Part shown: positions 1 through 7,345 of the stretch, one piece after another
Layout: every line of letters begins with the position of its first letter
Position numbering within the stretch: the stretch's first letter is position 1
Origin: Azohydromonas australica DSM 1124
GTDB lineage: Bacteria; Pseudomonadota; Gammaproteobacteria; Burkholderiales; Burkholderiaceae_C
Length of the DNA: 64,000 nucleotides
Reading direction: 5' to 3'
NCBI RefSeq assembly: GCF_000430725.1
Contig: NZ_KE387215.1
Coordinates: forward strand, 59,445 to 123,444
The notes under the pieces: generated by a model
Databases searched by the model: none
Seen by the model: only the letters and a program-made list of their open reading frames with translations
Told to the model about the DNA's origin: nothing
Made by a program: the position numbers and the translations under genes

Positions 1-767
1 TGCGCCGTGCCGACGATGGCCGCGAAGGCGTGGTCGCGCTGGTTGGGCGCGAACACGTGGCGCCACAGCGCGGCCACGCCACCCTCAGGCGCAGGCGCCA
101 GCGCGATGCGGCAGCACTCGCAGCTGTGGTCGGCCACCTTCATGTCCGGCCCGAAGGTCACGCCGCCGTCGGTGGAGGCGTTGCGGTAAATCGCCGCGCC
201 CCGGTAGTCCTTGCGCCCGGCCGCGCGGCTGGCCTCGGCGTCGCGCTTGTCGATCCACAGCGTGTGCAGCGTGCCCTTGGCGTCGAAGGCCACCGCGTCG
301 AAGCGGTGCGTGATCACCTGCTGGTCGCGGTGCACCGTGAAGGGCGCGGAGAAGCTGCGCCCGCCGTCGGCCGAGCGCAGCATGCGGATGCGCCCCGTGT
401 ACGGCTTGTCCAGCGGCTGGGTGTAGGTGATGACGGCACGGCCCTCGGGGCCGAAGGCGATCTTCGGGCTGCTCTCGCCCTCGGCCGCCACGGTGTCGCC
501 CGCCGTGTCCAGCACCCGCGGCGCGGACCAGCTCCGGCCCGCGTCGGCACTGCTGCGGGTGAACAGCCGCGCCTGCTCGTCCAGCCCGACGATCCACAGC
601 TCGCCCGAAGGCGAAAACGCGGCGCCGATCGCCAGCTGCGGCTTGTGCCGGCCCATGGGGCCTGCGTGGCCCTTGTGGTCAGCGGCGCCCGCCGGCTGCG
701 CTGGCACCGGCACCCCGGCGGCCAGCAGCAGCGCGCCCGTCCAGGCGCACAGCGCCCGCCGGCCCAT
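1..767 (-). CDS. Sialidase-fold (BNR/Asp-box) exported protein, 3' end cut off by the window
   Basis: Reading leftward from an ATG at 767, the frame stays open to the window edge (about 255 residues seen). An in-frame GTG at 785 would overlap the receptor stop. The N-terminus has a short hydrophobic signal stretch ending near PVPAQPAGAA. Three Asp-box motifs (SADAGRSWSAP, SADGGRSFSAP, STDGGVTFGP) mark a sialidase/neuraminidase-type beta-propeller. No true sialidase active-site set could be confirmed, so enzyme activity is not claimed. A Cys cluster, HSCECC, lies at about 109-129 and could bind metal. It is the last visible gene of the leftward operon that starts with the cytochrome c divergent from nosZ. 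This suggests, but does not prove, a role in copper or nos biology. Confidence 0.75.
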   Translation of the reverse strand, partial: MGRRALCAWTGALLLAAGVPVPAQPAGAADHKGHAGPMGRHKPQLAIGAAFSPSGELWIVGLDEQARLFTRSSADAGRSWSAPRVLDTAGDTVAAEGESSPKIAFGPEGRAVITYTQPLDKPYTGRIRMLRSADGGRSFSAPFTVHRDQQVITHRFDAVAFDAKGTLHTLWIDKRDAEASRAAGRKDYRGAAIYRNASTDGGVTFGPDMKVADHSCECCRIALAPAPEGGVAALWRHVFAPNQRDHAFAAIVGTA

Positions 768-781
768 CGCACGGCCCGGCC

Positions 782-2941
782 TCACCACGTCGCCTCCACG
801 CCGGCGACGAGGGTGCGCGGCAGCGCCGGCGAGAACACCGGCGTGTTGGACGTCACCCCGGCGCTGTCGGCATAGCGCTTGTCGGCCAGGTTCATGACGC
901 GGCCGAACAGCGCCACGCCGCCCGGCAGGCTCTGCCGCGCGCGCAGGTTGAACACGTTGTGGCCCGGGTACTTGCCGTAGACCGACGAGTTGCTGGCCTC
1001 CAGCCAGTAGGCGCCCAGGCGCACCCATTCGAGCTGCACCGTGCTGCCGTCGCGCGGCGTCCAGCCCAGGCGCGTGTTGGCCATGAGGCGCGGCGCGCTC
1101 TCCATCTCCTTGCCCGAGAAGTTGCCGCTGCTGCTCACCCAGTCCACGTAGGTGTGCCGGGCCCAGGACAGCGCGGTGTCCAGCCGCCAGCCGGCCGCGA
1201 AGCCCTTGTGCAGCCCTACCTCGATGCCGCGGTGCCGCGTCTTGCCCGCGTTCACCGTGGTCGTCACGTTGGTGGCGAGGTCCTTCTGGCTCACGAGGTC
1301 GTCGCGCTTGACCAGCTCATAAACCGCCACGTCGTAGCCCCAGCCGCCGGCGTCGCCGCGCAGGCCCAGCTCGAACTGGCTGGCCTTGATCGGCTGCAGC
1401 CCCAGTGCGGCCTGCGCCTTGGCCTGCGCCTCGCCGGCCGCCGTGGCGCCGCCCGCGCGGAAGAGCTGGCCCTCCGAAGGCGTGCGGAAGCCCTGGTTGT
1501 ACGAGGCGTACAGGCTGGCGTTGGAGGCCAGCGCGTAGGTGGCGCCGAGCTTGGGGCTCAGACGCGAGTAGTCCGCGCTGGCCGAGGGCGTCTGGGCGTA
1601 CAGGCGCGGACCCGCCGCCGTGGTGTCCGCGGCCAGCTGGTTGCTCATCCGGTAGCGCAGCACGTCGTAGCGCAGCCCGGCGGTCAGGCGCAGCGCAGAC
1701 GTGGGCGACAGCTCGCCGTGCACGTAGGGCGAGGCGCTGTGGATGCGCACGTCGTAGTCGTAGATGCGGCTGCCCAGCGTGTAGCCGGTGTAGGCCGTGT
1801 CGGCCCCGGTGCCGGTCTTGGTGAGGTTCAGGCTGTCCTCGGCGTGCGAGCCCCGGCTGTGGTCCAGGTCCAGCCCGGTGATCAGGCGCGGGCGCAGCAG
1901 GCCGCCGAAGTCCTGCCGCCACTTGGCCAGCAGGCCCAGCGAGGTCACGCGCGTGGTCTCGATGCGCGGATCCGAGCTGAGGTTGAAGCTGCCGTTGAGC
2001 TCCATGGCGTTGTGGCGCAGGTAGGGCGTGAGCGTGAGCAGCGCGCCGCCGCCCTCGTGCTCGGCCTGCGTGGACAGGCGCAGCGCATCGACCTTGCGGA
2101 AGGCGATGGCCAGGTTGTTCCTGGTCGGGTTGTTCAGGTAGTCGCCGTAGGTCAGCGGCGAGTTGGCGCCCGTCTGCTGGTCGATGTGCGTGGCGCCCAG
2201 GAGGGTCTTGAGCTGCGTGCCGCCCGCCGTGCCGGCGTCCCAGCGCAGGCTCACGCTCTGGCGGTCGTAGGCCGTGCCGTCGCGCCAGCCGCCGCTGTGC
2301 GTGAGGTTGGCGCCGGCGCGCAGCGCGGCGTCCGCGCCGGTGGGCGTGTTGCCCTCCAGCAGCAGGCGGCGCCAGCCGTAGCTGCCCAGCTCGCCGGTGG
2401 CCGAGCCGCCGGGGTCCATCGCGGGCGTGCGGGTGAGCACGTTGACCGTGCCGCCGATGGCGTCGGAGCCGTACAGCGCCGTGTTGGGCCCGCGCACCAC
2501 CTCCACCCCCGCGGCGCCCAGGATGTCCACCTCGTACAGCGCGTTGTGGTTGAAGAAGCCGGTGGCCCGGGTCGGGATGCCGTCCTCCAGGTACAGGTAC
2601 AGCGGTCCGGTGGTGAAAGGCTGGCGGATGGCGGTGCTGTGCCCCTCGCCGTTGGTCACCGCAATGGCCACGCCCGGCACCTGCCCCAGGAGCTGCTGCG
2701 GGTGCGCGGGCGCCGTGAGGCGGATGTCGCGCTCGCGGATCACGCCGACCGAGGCCGGCGTCTCGGCCAGCCGGGCTTTCTCCCGGGTGCCGGTGACGCT
2801 GACCTGCGAGGAGACGGTTTCCGCCTCGGCGGCAGCAGCAACGGCGACGGGCGCCTCGGACTGCGCCCACGCGCCGGCGCAGAGGCTGAGCATGGCCAGC
2901 GCCAGGGGTGTGGGCGCGGGCTTGAAGGAACGGAACTTCAT
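782..2941 (-). CDS. TonB-dependent outer-membrane receptor
   Basis: 719 residues with a signal peptide ending at about residue 27 (GAWAQ). A plug domain follows (TPASVGVIRERDI, then VEVVRGPNTALYGSDAIGG, the classic end of the plug). The rest is a 22-strand beta-barrel rich in alternating aromatic residues, closing with RTLVAGVEATW. It imports a scarce ligand across the outer membrane using TonB energy. The neighbours are a DUF2946 protein, NosX and nosZ. The known NosA/OprC copper receptor is linked to nos genes in pseudomonads, so copper is an attractive ligand. That is inference from context, and an iron-chelate receptor is possible. The DUF2946 stop lies 15 bases upstream of the start, so the two are probably translated from one message. 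Confidence 0.88.
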   Translation of the reverse strand: MKFRSFKPAPTPLALAMLSLCAGAWAQSEAPVAVAAAAEAETVSSQVSVTGTREKARLAETPASVGVIRERDIRLTAPAHPQQLLGQVPGVAIAVTNGEGHSTAIRQPFTTGPLYLYLEDGIPTRATGFFNHNALYEVDILGAAGVEVVRGPNTALYGSDAIGGTVNVLTRTPAMDPGGSATGELGSYGWRRLLLEGNTPTGADAALRAGANLTHSGGWRDGTAYDRQSVSLRWDAGTAGGTQLKTLLGATHIDQQTGANSPLTYGDYLNNPTRNNLAIAFRKVDALRLSTQAEHEGGGALLTLTPYLRHNAMELNGSFNLSSDPRIETTRVTSLGLLAKWRQDFGGLLRPRLITGLDLDHSRGSHAEDSLNLTKTGTGADTAYTGYTLGSRIYDYDVRIHSASPYVHGELSPTSALRLTAGLRYDVLRYRMSNQLAADTTAAGPRLYAQTPSASADYSRLSPKLGATYALASNASLYASYNQGFRTPSEGQLFRAGGATAAGEAQAKAQAALGLQPIKASQFELGLRGDAGGWGYDVAVYELVKRDDLVSQKDLATNVTTTVNAGKTRHRGIEVGLHKGFAAGWRLDTALSWARHTYVDWVSSSGNFSGKEMESAPRLMANTRLGWTPRDGSTVQLEWVRLGAYWLEASNSSVYGKYPGHNVFNLRARQSLPGGVALFGRVMNLADKRYADSAGVTSNTPVFSPALPRTLVAGVEATW

Positions 2942-2956
2942 GAAAGGAACACCGGA

Positions 2957-3583
2957 TCACGCCCGCGGGACCGTGGCCCGGAGCGTGGCAAGAGCAGGGA
3001 AAGCTCGGCAGGCATGCGCCGCCGTCTCGCGACGGCGCACGCGGGAGCCCGGGCCGCCGCGCCTTCGACCGGCGGGCTTCAGACCCGGGAAGCGTCGGCG
3101 CCGGTGCGCAGGTGGCCCGTGCTTCAGCCGCGCCGCCCAGGCCGCGCTGGCGTCCCTGAACGCCGTGGCGGCCGGTGCGTGTCCATGCGCCCTGCTCTCC
3201 CAGGGTAGGAAGGCCAGCAGGGTGGCGGCCTCCAGGGACTGCGGCGCCAGCGCCGCCAAGGCCGCCAGCGCGCAGTGGTCGCTGCGGTGCGCGGCCTCGG
3301 AGCCTTTGCCGTGCGAGGCCGGCTCCGCCGCCTTCGCATGGGCGGCATGCGCCGCGTGGGCGTCGTCATGCGCGGCGGGCAGCGACTGCAGCGTCAGTTG
3401 CGCCGGCGGCACGCCGTACAGCTCGCACACTTCCCCCACCGCCACGCCCTGCAGCCGCGCCGCGGCGCTGGCCAGCAGCGGCACCGCGGCCTTGAGCAGC
3501 AGTGCCAGGATCGCGAACTGCACGACCCAGCGCGCCAGGCCACGGGCCTGGCGTGGAGGGCTCATGCGGCGCGCCGGGTTCAT
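2957..3583 (-). CDS. DUF2946-type small membrane/periplasmic protein with an Arg-rich tail
   Basis: 208 residues. The first part has one hydrophobic segment (about residues 18-42) and then a His/Ala-rich stretch containing HAAHAAHAKAAEP and SDHCALAALAAL. This matches the pattern of DUF2946 proteins, which often sit beside TonB-dependent receptors or copper genes. The last 60 residues are Arg/Pro-rich and look unlike the family, so the functional part may end near residue 150. An alternative start is the ATG at 3565. It lies between nosX and the receptor in the leftward operon. The His-rich region suggests metal binding, which is inference. Function is not established. Confidence 0.6.
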   Translation of the reverse strand: MNPARRMSPPRQARGLARWVVQFAILALLLKAAVPLLASAAARLQGVAVGEVCELYGVPPAQLTLQSLPAAHDDAHAAHAAHAKAAEPASHGKGSEAAHRSDHCALAALAALAPQSLEAATLLAFLPWESRAHGHAPAATAFRDASAAWAARLKHGPPAHRRRRFPGLKPAGRRRGGPGSRVRRRETAAHACRAFPALATLRATVPRA

Positions 3584-3623
3584 GGCAAGGCGGTGGCGTG
3601 GGGAACGGGCACGGACGCGGGCT

Positions 3624-4700
3624 TCAGCCCACGGCCTGCAGTTGCGCCCGCATCCCGGGCGTGGTCCAGAGGCTGCCGTCGCGGTGCGCGATCAACGCCT
3701 CGGCACCGCCGTGCCGCAGCAGCGGCGGCGCGTCCCGGCCCAGCACCATGGCGGCGGTGCCGACGCCGTTGACGGCCTCCAGCGTCTCGCCCACCAGCGT
3801 CACGCCGTGCGGGCCCTGCGCGGGGTAGCCGGTCTTCGGGTCCAGCACGTGGTGGTAGCGGCGGCCGTCGCGCACGAAGCAGCGCTCGTAGTCGCCGGAC
3901 GAGGCCACGAAGCCCCGGTGCACCGGCAGCACGCCCAGCAGCCGCTCGGGCTGGCGCGGATCGCGCACGCCCACGCGCCAGGCCGGCGCCTGCGCGGGCG
4001 CCATCGCCACCACGTCGCCGCCGCCGTTGATCAGCGCCGACTCCACGCCCTGGGCACGCAATACGTCCATGCCGGCCTGGAGGATATACAGCTTGGCAAT
4101 ACCACCCAGGTCCAGGCGCATACCGCGCCGGGGCAAATAGGCGGTGCCGGCGCGGGCATCCAGTACCAATTGCCTATACCCAATGGAGGATAGACGGCTG
4201 GATATATAGGAGGGTGCCGGCATTTGCGGCGCCTGGGGATCGAAATGCCATTTCCCCACACTGCCCACGGTAATGTCGAAGGCGCCGCCACTTTGCCTAG
4301 AAATGGACTGGGCCATTTCCAGGACTGTCAATAGTTCCTTCGAAATAGGCACCGGCTGCAGCCCGGCCGCTAGGCCGATGGCGCCGACGCGGCTGGTGGC
4401 CTCGTAGTGGCTCATCTCGGCCGCGAGCGCGCCCATGCGCGCGAAGGCGGCGTCCAGGGCCGGGCGCAGCAGTGCGGCGTCCGCGGACAGCACGGCGACG
4501 TCCACCTGCGTGCCCATGAGGACGCGCGTGTCGCGCAGGCGCGCCGGCCCGGCGTGCGCGGCGGCGCGCCGCGGCCAAGCCGCCACGCAGGCGCCCAGCG
4601 CGAGCGCGGAACCGCCCAGCAGCAGTTGGCGGCGCCGCGCATCGGCCAGGGCCGCGGCCCGTGCGCGGCCGCCGGGGTGAGCTCCAAGTTCGCGCTGCAT
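3624..4700 (-). CDS. nosX: ApbE-family FAD:protein FMN transferase (NosX-like)
   Basis: 358 residues. ApbE enzymes attach FMN covalently to a Thr of exported flavoproteins, and NosX does this for the FMN domain of NosR. The N-terminus has a twin-Arg-like and hydrophobic export signal (ARRRQLLLGGSALALGAC). Family marks are GTQVDVAV, GGAFDITVG, LDLGGIAKLY, INGGGDVVA and HHVLDPKTGYPA. The gene starts 18 bases after the cytochrome c stop and is divergent from nosZ, supporting the NosX assignment over a general ApbE. From about 4080 to 4345 the codons turn AT-rich, with CTA, ATA, AGG, TAT and TTG, unlike both flanks of the same gene. This could be a recombined patch. Confidence 0.88.
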   Translation of the reverse strand: MQRELGAHPGGRARAAALADARRRQLLLGGSALALGACVAAWPRRAAAHAGPARLRDTRVLMGTQVDVAVLSADAALLRPALDAAFARMGALAAEMSHYEATSRVGAIGLAAGLQPVPISKELLTVLEMAQSISRQSGGAFDITVGSVGKWHFDPQAPQMPAPSYISSRLSSIGYRQLVLDARAGTAYLPRRGMRLDLGGIAKLYILQAGMDVLRAQGVESALINGGGDVVAMAPAQAPAWRVGVRDPRQPERLLGVLPVHRGFVASSGDYERCFVRDGRRYHHVLDPKTGYPAQGPHGVTLVGETLEAVNGVGTAAMVLGRDAPPLLRHGGAEALIAHRDGSLWTTPGMRAQLQAVG

Positions 4701-4718
4701 AAGGAAAAAGCCTCCGCC

Positions 4719-5120
4719 TCAGCGCGAGGCCGCGACCATGTAGTCCACGGCCGCCTTGACCTCGTCGTCCTTCAGCGCCGTGTTGCCGCCGCGCGCGGGC
4801 ATCTGGCCCTTTGCGCCATTGAAGCCTTCGAGCGCGTGCTTGTAGAGGGTGTCGGTGCCCTGGGCGATGCGCGGGCCCCAGTCGGACTTGTCGCCAGGCT
4901 TCGGGGCCCCGGCCACGCCGGCGCTGTGGCACATCGCGCAGGTCGAGCCGTAGACCTTCTTGCCGGCGACGTTCTCCGCCTCGGGCGCGGGTGCAGGCGT
5001 GGCGGCCTGGGTAGCCGCGGCCACCGGTGCCTGCTGCGGCGCGGGTGCCGCTTCCTGCTTGCCGCAGGCGCCAAGCAGGCCAAGGGCGCACAGCGCCAGG
5101 GAGAGCGTGAGGTATTTCAT
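4719..5120 (-). CDS. c-type cytochrome lipoprotein (cytochrome c5-like)
   Basis: 133 residues. A lipoprotein signal ends in LLGAC (Cys19), followed by an Ala/Pro-rich linker to residue 50. The cytochrome domain has one heme site, CAMCH at residues 61-65, and a likely axial Met at GQMPARGG (Met107). It should sit in the periplasm, anchored to a membrane, and carry single electrons. It is the first gene of the operon divergent from nosZ and shares the intergenic region with the FNR-like box. A role as electron donor to NosZ is plausible by context only. Confidence 0.85.
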   Translation of the reverse strand: MKYLTLSLALCALGLLGACGKQEAAPAPQQAPVAAATQAATPAPAPEAENVAGKKVYGSTCAMCHSAGVAGAPKPGDKSDWGPRIAQGTDTLYKHALEGFNGAKGQMPARGGNTALKDDEVKAAVDYMVAASR

Positions 5121-5200
5121 GGGAGTACCTGTTCGTCGTCAATTTCGATGGGAAATTCTAGGATCGGTTTTCCCGCGAAATCTCGCCCGAATGCTTCGAT

Positions 5201-5214
5201 TTGATCCAACTCAA
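5201..5214. promoter_or_regulatory. FNR/DNR-type operator between nosZ and the cytochrome operon
   Basis: The sequence TTGATCCAACTCAA matches the FNR/Anr/DNR consensus TTGAT-N4-ATCAA at 9 of 10 defined positions. It is 118 bases upstream of the nosZ start and 81 bases upstream of the cytochrome start, so it could serve both divergent promoters. The sequence does not show whether FNR (oxygen) or a DNR/NnrR protein (NO) uses it. Confidence 0.7.
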
Positions 5215-5331
5215 AGCTGTACCGGCGATATATCTCAATCATCCAGCCTGCATAAATGGAGGGCGGTGGCCGATGATGCAGTTTCACCGCCTGTTTAGGC
5301 AAAAAACTTGAACTGGTTTAAGGAATTTTCC

Positions 5332-7275
5332 ATGGATATCGGCGTGAAGAAGAAAATCGCGGCACCCGAAACCGGCATGGCTCGGCGCCGCTTCCTGAAC
5401 ACCGCGGCCGCGGCCGGCCTGGCCGGCGTGGGCATGGCGGCCTGCTCCGAGAAGCCTGCTTCGGCGCCGGCCACCACGGCCCAGGCACCGGCGTCGCACG
5501 CGCCGCAGCCCAACCCCGGCGAAGGCAACGGCAGCATCCACCTCAAGCCCGGCGAGCTCGACACCTACTACGGCCTGTGGAGCGGCGGTCACACCGGCGA
5601 CATGCGCGTGCTGGGCCTGCCTTCGGGCCGCGAGATCACGCGCATCCCCTGCTTCGTGCCCGATGCGCTGGTGGGCTGGGGCGTGACCAACGAGTCCAAG
5701 AAGATCATGGGCACCAAGCCCGACGGCAGCCTGAAGTACACGGTGGCCGACACCCACCACACGCACGCCTCCTACAAGGACGGCAACTACGACGGCCGCT
5801 ACGCCTGGGTCAACGACAAGATCAACAGCCGCATCGCCCGCATCCGGCTGGACTACTTCACCTGCGACAAGATCACCGAGCTGCCCAACGTCCAGGGCTT
5901 CCACGGCATCTTCCCCGACAAGCGCGACCCGGTGGATGAGGCCGTCAACCACACCACGCGCGTGTTCTGCGGCGGCGAGTTCCACATCCCGCTGAGCCCG
6001 GCCGACCTGGACAAGCCCGAGAAGTACCGCTCGCTGTTCACCTGCGTGGATGCCGAGAGCATGGAGGTGCGCTGGCAGGTGCTGATCGACGGCAACTGCG
6101 ACCTGGTGGCCACCTCCTACGACGGCAAGCTCGCCGCCACCAACCAGTACAACACCGAGGGCGGCGCCAAGTACGAGGACATGATGTCCGCCGAGCGCGA
6201 CGCCTGCCTGTTCTTCAACATCGCGCGCATCGAGGCGGCGGTGAAGGCCGGCAAGTTCAGGACCATCGGCGACTCCAAGGTGCCCGTGGTGGACGGCACC
6301 CGCGAGGCCAACCAGGACCCGAAGACCGCGCTGACCGCCACCGTCAGCGTGCCCAAGAACCCGCACGGCGTGAACGCCAGCCCGGACGGCAAGTACTTCA
6401 TCTGCGCCGGCAAGCTCTCGCCCACGGGCACCGTCATCGAGCTGAGCAAGGTGCTGGACTACTTTGAAGGCAAGCTGGAGAAGGCCGACCAGGCCATCGT
6501 GGCCGAGGTCGAGCTGGGCCTGGGCCCGCTGCACACCGCCTTCGACGGCCGCGGCAACGCCTACACCACGCTGTTCCTGGACAGCCAGGTGGTGAAGTGG
6601 AACGTCGAGAAGGCCATCGCCTTCCACGGCGGCGACAAGAACGCCAAGTACGTGGTGGACCGTGTGGACGTGCAGTACCAGCCCGGCCACGTCAACGCCT
6701 CGCAGTCCGAGACCAAGGCCGCCGACGGCAAGTGGCTGGCCGTGGGCTGCAAGTTCTCCAAGGACCGCTTCCTGCCCGCGGGCCCGCTGCACCCGGAGAA
6801 CGAGCAGCTCATCGACATCTCGGGCGAGAAGATGGTGCTGATGGCCGACCACCCGGTGCGCGGCGAGCCGCACGACTTCATCATCTTCAAGCGCGAGCTG
6901 GTGCGCCCGAAGCCCGTCTACAACATCGACGACTCCGAGATCGCGGTCAAGGACGCCAAGGACGGCGGCGTCGTGCGCAACGGCAAGAAGGTCACCGTCA
7001 GGATGACTTCGCAGGCGCCGGCCTTCAGCCTGCGCGAGTTCAAGGTCAAGCAGGGCGACGAGGTCACGCTCATCCTGACCAACCTTGACAAGGTGGAAGA
7101 CCTCACGCACGGCTTCGCCATCCCGAAGCACAACGTCAACTTCATCGTCAACCCGCAGGAGACGAAGTCGGTGACCTTCACCGCCGGCAAGCCGGGCGTG
7201 TACTGGTGCTACTGCACCCACTTCTGCCACGCGCTCCACCTGGAGATGCGCACCCGCATGATCGTCGAGGCCTGA
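5332..7275 (+). CDS. nosZ: Nitrous-oxide reductase, clade I (Tat-exported)
   Basis: 647 residues. NosZ reduces N2O to N2 in the periplasm using a four-copper CuZ site and a two-copper CuA site. The start is the ATG at 5332, preceded by AAGGAA, rather than an in-frame TTG at 5308. The Tat signal is ARRRFLNTAAAAGLAGVG at residues 17-34, which places it in the Tat-dependent clade I. CuZ histidines are visible in DTHHTHASYKDG and NPHGVNASPDG. The C-terminal cupredoxin domain ends in the CuA motif CYCTHFCHALHLEM. A Cys follows the Tat hydrophobic stretch (MAAC-SEK, Cys38) and looks like a weak lipobox. nosR follows after 70 bases. Confidence 0.97.
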   Translation: MDIGVKKKIAAPETGMARRRFLNTAAAAGLAGVGMAACSEKPASAPATTAQAPASHAPQPNPGEGNGSIHLKPGELDTYYGLWSGGHTGDMRVLGLPSGREITRIPCFVPDALVGWGVTNESKKIMGTKPDGSLKYTVADTHHTHASYKDGNYDGRYAWVNDKINSRIARIRLDYFTCDKITELPNVQGFHGIFPDKRDPVDEAVNHTTRVFCGGEFHIPLSPADLDKPEKYRSLFTCVDAESMEVRWQVLIDGNCDLVATSYDGKLAATNQYNTEGGAKYEDMMSAERDACLFFNIARIEAAVKAGKFRTIGDSKVPVVDGTREANQDPKTALTATVSVPKNPHGVNASPDGKYFICAGKLSPTGTVIELSKVLDYFEGKLEKADQAIVAEVELGLGPLHTAFDGRGNAYTTLFLDSQVVKWNVEKAIAFHGGDKNAKYVVDRVDVQYQPGHVNASQSETKAADGKWLAVGCKFSKDRFLPAGPLHPENEQLIDISGEKMVLMADHPVRGEPHDFIIFKRELVRPKPVYNIDDSEIAVKDAKDGGVVRNGKKVTVRMTSQAPAFSLREFKVKQGDEVTLILTNLDKVEDLTHGFAIPKHNVNFIVNPQETKSVTFTAGKPGVYWCYCTHFCHALHLEMRTRMIVEA

Positions 7276-7289
7276 TCCGGCGCCCCCTT

Positions 7290-7331
7290 TCCGCGCGCCG
7301 GGCCACCCCCTCCCCCGGCACGGCGCGCGGA
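7290..7331 (+). other. Intercistronic stem-loop between nosZ and nosR
   Basis: An 11-bp perfect inverted repeat (TCCGCGCGCCG at 7290-7300 and CGGCGCGCGGA at 7321-7331) encloses a 20-base C-rich loop. No T-run follows, so it is not a classical terminator. It could protect the nosZ 3' end or partly reduce transcription into nosR. It ends 14 bases before the nosR start. Confidence 0.55.
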
Positions 7332-7345
7332 CTCACTCCCGCACC

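Noticed and set aside
959..3208. A 749-residue plus-strand frame opposite the TonB receptor
   Set aside because: Shadow of the receptor gene; no signal peptide or family motif.
5117..5302. A 61-residue minus-strand frame touching the cytochrome start
   Set aside because: It covers the FNR-like box and promoter region of nosZ and has no family match or codon bias like real genes here.
5284..7239. A 651-residue minus-strand frame opposite nosZ
   Set aside because: Low-complexity Val/Leu/Gly text typical of antisense frames; nosZ is certain on the plus strand.
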